Assembly: GCF_000974445.1 (NCBI RefSeq)
Contig: NZ_BBOJ01000005.1
Span: 410,937 to 474,936 of the forward strand
DNA: 64,000 nucleotides
DNA from: Lentzea aerocolonigenes
GTDB taxonomy: Bacteria; Actinomycetota; Actinomycetes; Mycobacteriales; Pseudonocardiaceae
Reading direction: 5' to 3'
A model generated the notes under the pieces. It was not told the DNA's origin, did not search any database, and was given only the letters and a program-made list of their open reading frames with translations. Below, piece by piece: positions 1 to 7,612 of this stretch. Made by a program: the position numbers and the translations under genes. How positions within the stretch are numbered: the stretch's first letter is position 1; each line of letters opens with the position of its first letter.

Positions 1-122
1 CGCAGCACGGCGCTGACGTCCTTGATGTGTCCGATGTGGACATCTCCGGTTCTGGCTCGTCCGCTGGTGCCGACGTTGCTGCCGACCACCGGCCCGTGGA
101 TCTCGAAGTTTCGCTCGTTCAT
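1..122 (-). CDS. N-terminal fragment of a protein with a Gly-rich short motif (runs off the left edge)
   Basis: Only about 40 residues are inside the window. The ATG overlaps the TGA of the upstream gene by four bases (ATGA), so the two are translationally coupled. The peptide opens with MNERNFEIHGPVVGSN and continues through TSGRARTGDVHIGHI. This segment is clearly homologous to the extreme C-terminus of the preceding gene product (about 16 of 29 positions identical). The rest of the protein lies outside, so its function cannot be judged. The motif at the very N-terminus of one protein and the very C-terminus of its neighbour looks like a homotypic interaction tag; that is inference. Confidence 0.6.
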   Translation of the reverse strand, partial: MNERNFEIHGPVVGSNVGTSGRARTGDVHIGHIKDVSAVL

Positions 123-1834
123 CGCTTCTTGCCCCTGCCCGTGCTGACGTTGCCCGTGCGCGCCCGGCCCGTCGTGGCGATGTTGCTCGCGATCACGGGC
201 CCGGTGATGTGCACGTTGTTGTTCGTGACCTGCATGGCCTGTTCCATGAACTCGGTGACCGAGATTCCCTTGCTCTGCAGGAACTCGCCGATCGTGCGCA
301 ACAACCGTGCCTCCAGCACCTTGATGTAGCGCTCGACGTCCGTGAGCTGGAAGTAGTTGTCGACCGACGGTTCGGAGGCGAGCTCGCGGATGCTGACGCG
401 GGCGCCGTACTTGTCCGACACGAACGTGCCGGGCGGCTGGTCGATCGGCGCCATCCACATGACCGCGTTCGAGAACCGCTTCGGCAGGGTCGCGGGAAAC
501 CTCAGCAGATCCAAGAGCGCCTCGCCGAGCGGTCGCAGCGACTGCGGCGACCACTTGTCGATCTCGCGGTGCTTCGCCTCGATCGGGGTCAGCACGCACG
601 GCGTCCACTCGATGTAGAGCATCTCGTTGTCGAGGCCGAGCGTGAGGTACGCCGACACCACCACGTCGCGGTCCCACGTCTCGACCTGGAAGGAACGGAA
701 GTGTCGCATCCACTCCTTGGGCCTGTTGACGAGATCGTCCACAACGGACCCGTCGACGGTCCGCACCGGAGCCTTGTCCTTGTCCGGCAGGACGATCTGC
801 GTCTCCGGGTCGCCGAGGTGGTCGATCAGCTCGACCGCGGACGCGACGACGCGGTCGCCGAAGGTGAGGTCGCGCAACCGGTGGCCTGGCGACAGCGACG
901 GCGACCTGCCCGTCGTCACCAGGTCGTTCGTGACGTGGTCGTAGAGCTCTGTCAGGGTGAAGCCCAGTCTCGGCTTGGCTTCCTCGTCCTCGGCGGGCTT
1001 CAGCGGCAGCGCCATCGACCAGGGCTCGAACATGGTGCCCGAGCCCACGAACGGTTCGTAGCCGCGGTAGACGATGACCTGCGCCCGGCCGGAGTCGTCA
1101 GGAGCGTGCTCGTCCTCCTCGTCCGGGTAGAGCCGCAGCGCGTTGGCGTAGATCCCGTGCCCGAGCTGCCGCACCTTCCACTCGTTCTGCCACAGCTCCT
1201 GGCCCGGCCTGGTGCGGAACCTGTTGCGGCGGAAGCTCTTGGTGAGCAGAAGCCACACCACCACGCGGTCGGCCAGCAACACGCCGAAGATGAGAACGAG
1301 GGTGATGATCGCGATGACGGTCTCGGCGTCGCTGGAGTCGCTGTACCGCGGTCCGTAGCGGGTGCTTTCGAAGGCCGATCCCGCCTTGATCAGCACGATG
1401 CCCAACGCGATTGATCCGCCGATGGTGCCGACGATGAGCGGCCCTCGCCCGGTGGGCATCGACAGCTGCCGCACCAGTGGCCGGATGGTGAAGCCGGCGG
1501 AGGCGAACGCCAGCGGCAGAGCGGCGATCAGCCAGGGCACGAGTGCGATCGCGGTCGCGGTGAGCAGCAGCACGAGCGTCAGCACCAGCAGTGCGCTGTC
1601 GCGCATCTTGCGCCGCATGCGCCCGGCCACGGCCTCGCGCAGCACCGCCCCCGTGTTGACGCCGGGTGAGCGCGGAATCAACCGTGTCTTCTCCACCAAG
1701 TACTCGCGAATGGCCGCGTCCGCGAAGTGCTCGTCGCGGTGCGCGGCCCCGCAGAGGAAGCGGGTCGTGTCGTCGCGCAGCTTCGGTGAACCGGTGTTCG
1801 CTGTCGTCGCCGGAGATGACATTGTTGTGTCCAC
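119..1834 (-). CDS. Multi-pass membrane protein with C-terminal Gly-rich motif, unknown function
   Basis: A 571-residue protein I do not recognise. It has a cytoplasmic-looking N-terminus (about 1-80), two adjacent hydrophobic segments (about 82-125), two more (about 133-152 and 168-195), then a large soluble domain (about 200-535). The last 34 residues contain a motif, VHITGPVIASN followed by GRARTGNV, repeated at the N-terminus of the next gene. The start is GTG, six bases after the stop of the upstream anchored exoprotein; an internal ATG four codons later is also possible. It forms an operon with its neighbours at 1841-2488 and 1-122. Envelope location is inferred from the hydrophobic segments. 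Confidence 0.8.
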   Translation of the reverse strand: MDTTMSSPATTANTGSPKLRDDTTRFLCGAAHRDEHFADAAIREYLVEKTRLIPRSPGVNTGAVLREAVAGRMRRKMRDSALLVLTLVLLLTATAIALVPWLIAALPLAFASAGFTIRPLVRQLSMPTGRGPLIVGTIGGSIALGIVLIKAGSAFESTRYGPRYSDSSDAETVIAIITLVLIFGVLLADRVVVWLLLTKSFRRNRFRTRPGQELWQNEWKVRQLGHGIYANALRLYPDEEDEHAPDDSGRAQVIVYRGYEPFVGSGTMFEPWSMALPLKPAEDEEAKPRLGFTLTELYDHVTNDLVTTGRSPSLSPGHRLRDLTFGDRVVASAVELIDHLGDPETQIVLPDKDKAPVRTVDGSVVDDLVNRPKEWMRHFRSFQVETWDRDVVVSAYLTLGLDNEMLYIEWTPCVLTPIEAKHREIDKWSPQSLRPLGEALLDLLRFPATLPKRFSNAVMWMAPIDQPPGTFVSDKYGARVSIRELASEPSVDNYFQLTDVERYIKVLEARLLRTIGEFLQSKGISVTEFMEQAMQVTNNNVHITGPVIASNIATTGRARTGNVSTGRGKKR

Positions 1835-1840
1835 TTTCTG

Positions 1841-2488
1841 TCATGGTTTAGCGTGGGTTGTCATCAAATTGAGCAACTTTTCGGCCGTTGCTCGTCCGGA
1901 CAGCGGTGAGACAACGAACAGGACATATTCGATACCGCCCGCCTCCCACCAGGCTCCTGTGCAGAACTGAGACGTTCCGTTCGATGTCGTGGTGTAGCTC
2001 CACTCCACCGCGGGATAACCGTGGAAGCGGGTGTCGCGCAACGTTTCCATTGCGTACGAGTTCTTGCCCAGCTTCGCCTCGTGAGCAGTGGAGATGCGTT
2101 CGAGCAGGGTTTTCGCGGGTTCGTCCGGCGGCGCGCCGCCGAGGCGCACCTCGTAACCGGGCATGGTGTCGCTGCGTGCGACCGACACCGTCGACACGTC
2201 GCCCTGGCGGACCGACCACCCTTTGGGGATGGCTGTGACCAGCTCGTATGCACCGTTCACCAGGTCGTAGCTCGTATCGGCGGTGGTCGTTGTGGTTCTC
2301 CGTGCGGGCCGCGTGGTCGTGGTCGTGGTCCCGGTGGCGGTCGTGGTGGTGTAGTCGTAGGTCGTCGCGTCCAGTGCGTGCGGCTCAGGTTTCTGTTCCG
2401 TCATCAGCGCGATACCTGTCAGTGTCGAAACAACCAGGTATGCCGACGCGAGAGCAAGTGCGAGCGAACGTGAGCTGAGCTTTTCCAT
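1841..2488 (-). CDS. Anchored exoprotein with Thr-rich linker
   Basis: About 215 residues from the ATG at 2488. That start has a good ribosome site (GGAGG, 7 nt spacing), so an ATG further upstream is unlikely. The N-terminus is a single signal-anchor helix (about 7-30). A low-complexity threonine/arginine linker (about 45-75, runs of T up to six) leads to an extracytoplasmic domain of about 140 residues with WSVRQGD and CTGAWWEAGG segments. The architecture resembles the small exported proteins common in actinomycetes, but I cannot assign a family. It is the first gene of a minus-strand unit with the two membrane-motif genes downstream, divergent from the TIR pair. Confidence 0.7.
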   Translation of the reverse strand: MEKLSSRSLALALASAYLVVSTLTGIALMTEQKPEPHALDATTYDYTTTTATGTTTTTTRPARRTTTTTADTSYDLVNGAYELVTAIPKGWSVRQGDVSTVSVARSDTMPGYEVRLGGAPPDEPAKTLLERISTAHEAKLGKNSYAMETLRDTRFHGYPAVEWSYTTTSNGTSQFCTGAWWEAGGIEYVLFVVSPLSGRATAEKLLNLMTTHAKP

Positions 2489-2556
2489 GGGACATCCTCC
2501 GCGTTCTGGCACAATAGCCTTTCGATGGCCGATTCCTGGCGAAGTCGGGTGATCTG

Positions 2557-3147
2557 GTGAATGTCAATGCGCCGAATGAGTGTCAAGAACTGCTTGCCGG
2601 GCAGATTGAGCGCTTGCTCAGCTCCGACGACCCGCGCGGTCGCCCTCACGAACTGCTGGCCGTCATTTCGGCGACCGGCGTCTCCGACGAGCGCATCGAG
2701 GAACTGGCCGGCCTGCCGGATGCCGCGGATCACCTGGCCGTGGCGCTCGCCCTCCGGTCGGTCTCGCTGCGCGCCGTGACCCACGAGGGCGAGTTGGTGA
2801 TGGTCGAACGGGCTCAGGTGGACGGCTGTGACCGCATCGCCACCCGCATGCTCGAACTGGGGGTGACGGGCGAGCTCGCGACGTTCGCCGCGGACCTGCG
2901 TCGCGAGGTCGAGGCGAGCCGCGAGTGGACGTGGGGCTACCGCGGGATGCCCGTGCTCATCCTGCTGATCAGCCTCAGTGCACTGCTCGTCCTGTTCGGC
3001 GGCGCCTACGCGTCGGTGCTGGTGCTGGCTGCCGGTGGGTTGCTGGGCGCGGGCTTGCTCTACGCATTGGTTGTCCGCCAACGCAAACAGCGTTGGATGT
3101 GGTTGTCGGACGAGGTCACCCCGCTGCTGTCGAGGGTGGGCGAATGA
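2557..3147 (+). CDS. Small protein with C-terminal transmembrane hairpin, partner of TIR gene
   Basis: A 196-residue protein starting at a GTG with a weak ribosome site. Residues 1-125 are soluble and mostly helical. Residues about 129-165 form two closely spaced hydrophobic helices, followed by a short basic tail. It resembles no family I can name. Its stop overlaps the TIR gene start (ATGA), so the two are translationally coupled and probably work together. A membrane-anchored regulator or pore beside a TIR effector would fit a defence module; this is inference from context only. Confidence 0.7.
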   Translation: MNVNAPNECQELLAGQIERLLSSDDPRGRPHELLAVISATGVSDERIEELAGLPDAADHLAVALALRSVSLRAVTHEGELVMVERAQVDGCDRIATRMLELGVTGELATFAADLRREVEASREWTWGYRGMPVLILLISLSALLVLFGGAYASVLVLAAGGLLGAGLLYALVVRQRKQRWMWLSDEVTPLLSRVGE

Positions 3148-4100
3148 CCTCCTTGGACGCGCCGCCGATCCGTTGTTTTCTGAGTTACGCGCGCAAGGAC
3201 GACGTCGTGATGAACTTCGTCGACCCGTTCATCCAGTCCTTGCGTCAGTACGCTTATGCGGACCGAGGCCGCGAGCTGGAGATCTTCCTGGACCGCACGT
3301 CGATCGGCTGGGGCGATCTCGCGCAACCGGTCATCAGGTCGGCCGTCCGCAGCGCCACCGTCTTCATCCCGGTGGTGACCCGCCGCTACTTCGATCGCCC
3401 GTACTGCCGCGAGGAACTCTTCGTCTTCTACAACCAGGCTGTCGTCGACGACGCGCGTTCGCTGCTGCTGCCCGTCGTGCTGCTCGGCGACAACTACCTG
3501 ACCGAGGACAACCCGGACCTGGCCGTGCAGATCATCGTGGAACGCCAGCACCGCGCGCTGAGGGAGGCGTGGCTCGAGGGCGCTTCATCGCCCGCGTGGC
3601 GGCGCACCGTGCTGGCGTTGGCAGGTGAACTGGTTGATCGGGTGGAAGAGGCTGAGCGCTCGCTGGTCTCCGCACCACCGGCCGCCGACGTGGACGTGTC
3701 CGCCGAGCGGGCGAGGTTCTGCCGCGACATCGCCGACGTGTCCGACGCGACGGCGTCGGTGACGACCGAGTTCATGGCGCTCGTCGACGCGGGCGCCGAC
3801 GCCCGGCAATACCTGCCGGGTGCGGCGCGGCTGCGGGACGCCGGGCGGCGGTTCGAGCGGCGGGCCTTCGAGGTGGATCGACTGATCCGGGCGGCAGGCG
3901 ACCCGCTGGGCCCGTTCGACGAGCTGGACGAGGGCTTCGTGGAGGGCGTCGAGGCGTTGCTGATGAGCACGCACCGGATGGAGGCGGCGGACGTGTCGAT
4001 GAGGCGGGCGATGGTGCCGTTCAGGGAGGGGCTCACCGCGCTGCGGAGCGGGCTGCGGCTCGTGGAGTCGTGGAAGGAGTTGACAATTCCTGGCCAATAA
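3144..4100 (+). CDS. TIR-domain protein
   Basis: 318 residues from the ATG at 3144, preceded by GAGGGTGGG and overlapping the upstream stop. Residues 8-150 are a TIR fold: box 1 is CFLSYARKDD, followed by EIFLDRTSIGWGD, then FIPVVTRRYFDRPYCREEL. Glu91 in the C-x-x-E-L position matches the catalytic glutamate of NAD-cleaving TIR domains, so NADase activity is possible. Residues 150-318 form an extended helical region without a known effector. Bacterial TIR proteins of this layout act either in anti-phage defence or in NAD metabolism. The coupled two-helix membrane protein upstream is the only obvious partner. Confidence 0.8.
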   Translation: MTSLDAPPIRCFLSYARKDDVVMNFVDPFIQSLRQYAYADRGRELEIFLDRTSIGWGDLAQPVIRSAVRSATVFIPVVTRRYFDRPYCREELFVFYNQAVVDDARSLLLPVVLLGDNYLTEDNPDLAVQIIVERQHRALREAWLEGASSPAWRRTVLALAGELVDRVEEAERSLVSAPPAADVDVSAERARFCRDIADVSDATASVTTEFMALVDAGADARQYLPGAARLRDAGRRFERRAFEVDRLIRAAGDPLGPFDELDEGFVEGVEALLMSTHRMEAADVSMRRAMVPFREGLTALRSGLRLVESWKELTIPGQ

Positions 4101-4156
4101 GAAGACGTTTGGGCCCATTCGGGGTAAACGGTCGTATGTTCTCTGGTCGGGGAGGG

Positions 4157-4204
4157 CACGCGGTCACGCGCTGGAGGAACCGCCGCCTCGCGCGTGACCG
4201 CGTG
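4157..4204. terminator. Bidirectional hairpin between convergent genes
   Basis: A perfect 14-base inverted repeat, left arm CACGCGGTCACGCG at 4157-4170 and right arm at 4191-4204. It lies in the 112-base gap between the TIR gene and the last gene of the ESX operon. No U-run follows, as is usual in actinobacterial terminators. Confidence 0.6.
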
Positions 4205-4212
4205 TGCGCCTC

Positions 4213-4845
4213 TCAGAGGAAGTCGTTGTTGATCTGATTCTTCCGGCCTGATGTCCTCTTGCGCGGTTTCCACCGCGGCAGTCGCAGGACAACGACCACG
4301 AAGGCAACGCCGGACACCGCCGCAGCCGGTGCGAACAGGCTCCGCCACCACGTCACCGACCCCGTTTCTCGAACCCGAACCATCCCCGTCACGTCCACAA
4401 CGAGGTCGACGCGATCGCCAGGCTTCCGGAGTTCGTCCTGGCCGCCGTCCGGGAAGTGGTCTGCGACCCGTCGTGACTTGCACATCAGGTCGTTGCTGTA
4501 CGAGTCGGGTGACTTGCGGCTGGTGTGAGTGTTCACCGAGACGACTTCACAGCCCTTTTCCTGTTCGCCGAACATCGTCAACCACAAGGAGCCGCTGCCG
4601 AAGACGCTCAGCCCGGTCACGACCAACACGGCGATCGGGGCCGCCAGAAGACTGGTCGAGCTCGGTCGGAGCTTCAACATCGCGTAGCCGGCGACGAAGG
4701 CGCAGAGGATGACGACGGGCACAGCCACGAGCGGAACCAAACCCGGCATGCTCGTCATGAAACCCGCGACGAAACCGCCGAGCAGTGCCAGGCTCAGAGC
4801 CACTGCGAACCGCCGTCGGCGGGGGCTCGGTTCAGTGGCGTTCAC
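4213..4845 (-). CDS. Membrane protein at the end of the ESX substrate operon
   Basis: A 210-residue protein with a basic start, three hydrophobic segments in the first half (about 13-32, 35-57, 65-92), an extracytoplasmic stretch of about 75 residues with two cysteines (GCEVVSV and LMCKSRR), a fourth helix near 168-190, and a very basic tail. The TMs flank a DUF3592-like layout, but I cannot confirm the family. The start overlaps the stop of the upstream WXG-like gene by four bases. As the last gene of the operon it could be a channel partner or an immunity-type protein for the gene upstream. That is speculative. Confidence 0.65.
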   Translation of the reverse strand: MNATEPSPRRRRFAVALSLALLGGFVAGFMTSMPGLVPLVAVPVVILCAFVAGYAMLKLRPSSTSLLAAPIAVLVVTGLSVFGSGSLWLTMFGEQEKGCEVVSVNTHTSRKSPDSYSNDLMCKSRRVADHFPDGGQDELRKPGDRVDLVVDVTGMVRVRETGSVTWWRSLFAPAAAVSGVAFVVVVLRLPRWKPRKRTSGRKNQINNDFL

Positions 4846-6089
4846 AGGTCCAGGTATCCCTGTTGCCGTTCGAACGCAGGCTTTTGGTCCTTCTCCAGGC
4901 CTTCCAGTTGCAGCTCGTCCTGTTTGGACGTTTCACGGAGGATGTCCGCTCCCAGCTTGATCTGGTAGCCGCCGTCCACGACGTTCGGCACCGAGTGGGG
5001 AGTGACGGATCCGTCGGCCTTGGTGATCGGCTTGAACGGTGTGTACGCGTCGACGGCATCCTGTTGCCACGGCTTGGAAGGAACCTTCTCGCCGTACGGT
5101 TCCTCGTACTTGTTCTTCCAGGTGTTGCCGGCGTCCAGGTAGCCGTCCTTGAGCTCACGCCCGCCCTGTTTGAGCTTGTCGAACGCTTCGCCTGCGGTGG
5201 GTCGCGTCCGACTCCAGTCCTCCAACCGCTTGCCCGCGTCGCTCACGGCGTCTGCCCGCGGGGTCGCGGGCGTGTGGGGAGCGCTCGGCGCGTCCACTCC
5301 GCGTCCGCCCCTGCCGAATCGGGCGAGCCGCGCCAGCACGTCACCCAGCTTGGAGAAGAGGTCCTTGAGCCTGCCGGTGATCCTCGTGATGACCTTCATC
5401 AGCTTGGCGATCTGCTGAGTGATCTTCCCGAGAACGGCTGCGCCGCGTCCGACGGCCCAGGCCGAGAACGCCGCAATCGAGCTGCCCAGCGACACGTACG
5501 ACGAGGCGAGCGCGATGATAGCGTTGCGGATGACCTCGTAGATGAACATGGCGATGAGGTCGCGGAGCATTCCCCGCACCGCAGCCGTGATCGTGCCCGC
5601 GGTGGCGATCTGCTCGCCCACCGCCGCACACGACTTGCTGACGGCGGCGATCTCGTCGGCGAGCTGACCCTGGCTCGACCGGAAGCGTTCGGCGGCGGCC
5701 TCCTGCCACGAGCCGACGTGGCTCTGCACCGCCTTGTTCTGCTCGTCCGCGACCTGCGCGATCGCGACCGACACCTGGTTCCACGTGCCGACGGCAGCTT
5801 TGATCTTGTCGCTGTTGCCCGCGAGCAGGTCCAGCGGTTCACGCAGGAAGCTGAGGTGCTCGATGAGCCAGCCGATGCCCGCAGTTGCCAGCGCTCCGAC
5901 CGGGTCCATGAACACGCCGAGCGCATCGAGACCCAGTGCAGCCGCGTTGAGCCCCAACTCAGTGGCGTCTCCTTCACCGAGTCTGCCCATCGAGTCGACT
6001 GTCTGGGCCAACGACTCGAAAACCCCCGCACCCGCGAAGTTGTCAGGGTTGGCCCATTTGTCGCCGCCCTCCAGCCCCGTGAAGGTCAT
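4842..6089 (-). CDS. WXG100-like type VII secretion substrate, long form
   Basis: A 415-residue helical protein. Residues about 85-160 resemble a WXG/ESX helical hairpin around GSWQEAAAERFRSS. Residues about 165-250 are rich in hydrophobic helices (MFIYEVIRNAIIALASS, then AFSAWAVGRGAAVLG). The C-terminal 150 residues are polar with a Pro-rich start, and may be a carried effector domain. No catalytic motif is recognisable. It overlaps both neighbours by four bases, placing it firmly in the ESX operon. It is probably exported by an ESX system encoded elsewhere; toxin function is only a possibility. Confidence 0.65.
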   Translation of the reverse strand: MTFTGLEGGDKWANPDNFAGAGVFESLAQTVDSMGRLGEGDATELGLNAAALGLDALGVFMDPVGALATAGIGWLIEHLSFLREPLDLLAGNSDKIKAAVGTWNQVSVAIAQVADEQNKAVQSHVGSWQEAAAERFRSSQGQLADEIAAVSKSCAAVGEQIATAGTITAAVRGMLRDLIAMFIYEVIRNAIIALASSYVSLGSSIAAFSAWAVGRGAAVLGKITQQIAKLMKVITRITGRLKDLFSKLGDVLARLARFGRGGRGVDAPSAPHTPATPRADAVSDAGKRLEDWSRTRPTAGEAFDKLKQGGRELKDGYLDAGNTWKNKYEEPYGEKVPSKPWQQDAVDAYTPFKPITKADGSVTPHSVPNVVDGGYQIKLGADILRETSKQDELQLEGLEKDQKPAFERQQGYLDL

Positions 6090-6388
6090 CGCGGGCCTCC
6101 GAACCGATCGCGGTTGACGTCTTCGTGTTGCTCGTAGGACGACGCGGTGGTCTGGGTGTTCTCCGCGGCCTCGCCGACTCCCTTGGCCAGCTCGCGGATG
6201 GCCTCAACCGTCCTGTGCGCCGCCTCTTCTGCGTCGTTGGCGAAGAACTGCAGCAACACGCCGAACGTGTCGCCGCCGAGGCTCACCGCGGCGGCCTTGG
6301 ACGCCGCCGCCTCGAGTGCCTGCTGTCGGGAGAACTGGTTCTTGGCGAACGAGTGCAACTCTGCCGGGTCGACGTTGAAGGCGGTCAC
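6086..6388 (-). CDS. EspC-like ESX secretion target
   Basis: A 100-residue, fully helical protein of the EspC / ESX-1 secretion-target type: MTAFNVDPAEL start, Ala-rich helices, then a C-terminal SSYEQHED stretch. The YEQHE segment fits the YxxxD/E export signal of type VII substrates. These proteins usually form a helical bundle with a WXG or PPE partner; the coupled 415-residue gene just downstream is the natural candidate. Starts and stops overlap both neighbours by four bases. Confidence 0.75.
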   Translation of the reverse strand: MTAFNVDPAELHSFAKNQFSRQQALEAAASKAAAVSLGGDTFGVLLQFFANDAEEAAHRTVEAIRELAKGVGEAAENTQTTASSYEQHEDVNRDRFGGPR

Positions 6389-6849
6389 CGGAGCACGCTC
6401 CCGAAGCCGTCGTCATCGTCCTCCGCCGGCCGCTGCGGCCGTGGTGCTGGCTTCTGCGCCGGTCCGTTCCACGAGACCTCGCGCATGACCTGGCCTTCGT
6501 CCTGCGGCGGCGGAGGTTCCTCTTCCTCCTGTTGCGGGATGAAGCTGCGTAGGAAGTCCATCGCCTCGGTGCCGCCGAACTCGGGCTCCACAATGGACGC
6601 AACTTGTTCGGCGGACTGGATCTGGGCCTTCTGCACCGTCTGCATGACGAGCTGGCTCAGCTGGACGTGGGTCAGGCGCATCGCGGCCGGCGAGAACTCG
6701 ATGTGCTGCAACGCGCCGTTCGGTGCCACGCGCACTGTCACCGCCTCGTTGGGGGAGGTGAGGGTGCTGCTTGCGTTCTGGATCTGCTCCTGCATCTGCT
6801 GGGAGCGTTGCTGGAGCTGCTGTGCCCTTGACTCGAGGCCCGCGATCAT
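6385..6849 (-). CDS. YbaB/EbfC-family protein in ESX operon
   Basis: 154 residues. The N-terminal 85 residues carry the YbaB/EbfC pattern: a coiled start, then VTVRVAPNGALQHIEFSP, and a helix ending in VQKAQIQSAEQVASI. The C-terminal tail is Pro/Glu/Asp-rich and disordered. YbaB proteins bind DNA as dimers, but copies in actinobacterial ESX operons have an unknown role. The stop overlaps the EspC-like gene by four bases. Confidence 0.75.
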   Translation of the reverse strand: MIAGLESRAQQLQQRSQQMQEQIQNASSTLTSPNEAVTVRVAPNGALQHIEFSPAAMRLTHVQLSQLVMQTVQKAQIQSAEQVASIVEPEFGGTEAMDFLRSFIPQQEEEEPPPPQDEGQVMREVSWNGPAQKPAPRPQRPAEDDDDGFGSVLR

Positions 6850-6859
6850 CTGTTCCGGG

Positions 6860-7612
6860 TTATCGTTCGCTCGTCATCGCCAGCACCTGCCCGAGGTGTC
6901 GTGCCAGGCCCATGTTGTCGGCTGGGCTGATGGTGTACCAGCCCTTGCGGGTCTCGACGTTGCAGTAGCGGCCCTGCCTGGTGTCGACCCAGGTGACGGG
7001 CGGGAAGTCGCGCTTGGTGCGGCCCTGCCCTATCTGCACGAGGAAGCTGCCGCTGCCGATGGCAGGGCCGGTCAGCATCTGCTTGGCGATGCGGACGTCG
7101 TCGTTCACGGTGGTGCGCACGGCTTGGCGGAAGCCCTGCTGTTCCTGCGGCTGCTGCTCGAACGCCTCGCCGGGCACAGTCACCGGCTTGCCGGGGCCGG
7201 GGCGGCCGGGCGGCATGGCGTTGGCCAGGCTGGTTGCGATCTCGTTGGGCTGCACCAGGTTCAGCGTGACGGTGGTGTCCTCTTGGGTCACCAGCACCGC
7301 GTAGCCGCCGCGTGCCACGACGCTGGCGCCGATCTGCTTCTCTTGGTTGATGTCCGGGATGTACGTGGCGATGACGCGCAACTCGGGGCGTGCCAACAGG
7401 TTCAGCGCGTCTTCCAGGTCCGGCTCCGGCCTGCCGCGCCGGGCGAGGTTGCGGCGTTCCAGATCGGCGTGCACCGCGGCCTTGATGCGCGCGCGCTCGT
7501 CGAGCGTCTCGCCGTGCTGCCTGATGTCGAACGGGTAGGGCAAACTCCCCGCCCGCAGGTCCTCCCAGAGGACCTCGAACGCGGGCAGGGAGAGCTGCGC
7601 GAGCTGCCTCAT
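6860..7612 (-). CDS. EspG-family ESX chaperone
   Basis: 250 residues matching the EspG family: the start LSLPAFEVLWEDLRAGSLPYPF, a central mixed alpha/beta body, and a C-terminal half with RTKRDFPPVTWVDTRQGRY. EspG proteins sit in the cytosol and hold the tip of PE/PPE-type substrates before export. The coupled upstream gene encodes a PPE-like protein, its likely client. The stop precedes the YbaB start by about 10 bases. Confidence 0.85.
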   Translation of the reverse strand: MRQLAQLSLPAFEVLWEDLRAGSLPYPFDIRQHGETLDERARIKAAVHADLERRNLARRGRPEPDLEDALNLLARPELRVIATYIPDINQEKQIGASVVARGGYAVLVTQEDTTVTLNLVQPNEIATSLANAMPPGRPGPGKPVTVPGEAFEQQPQEQQGFRQAVRTTVNDDVRIAKQMLTGPAIGSGSFLVQIGQGRTKRDFPPVTWVDTRQGRYCNVETRKGWYTISPADNMGLARHLGQVLAMTSER

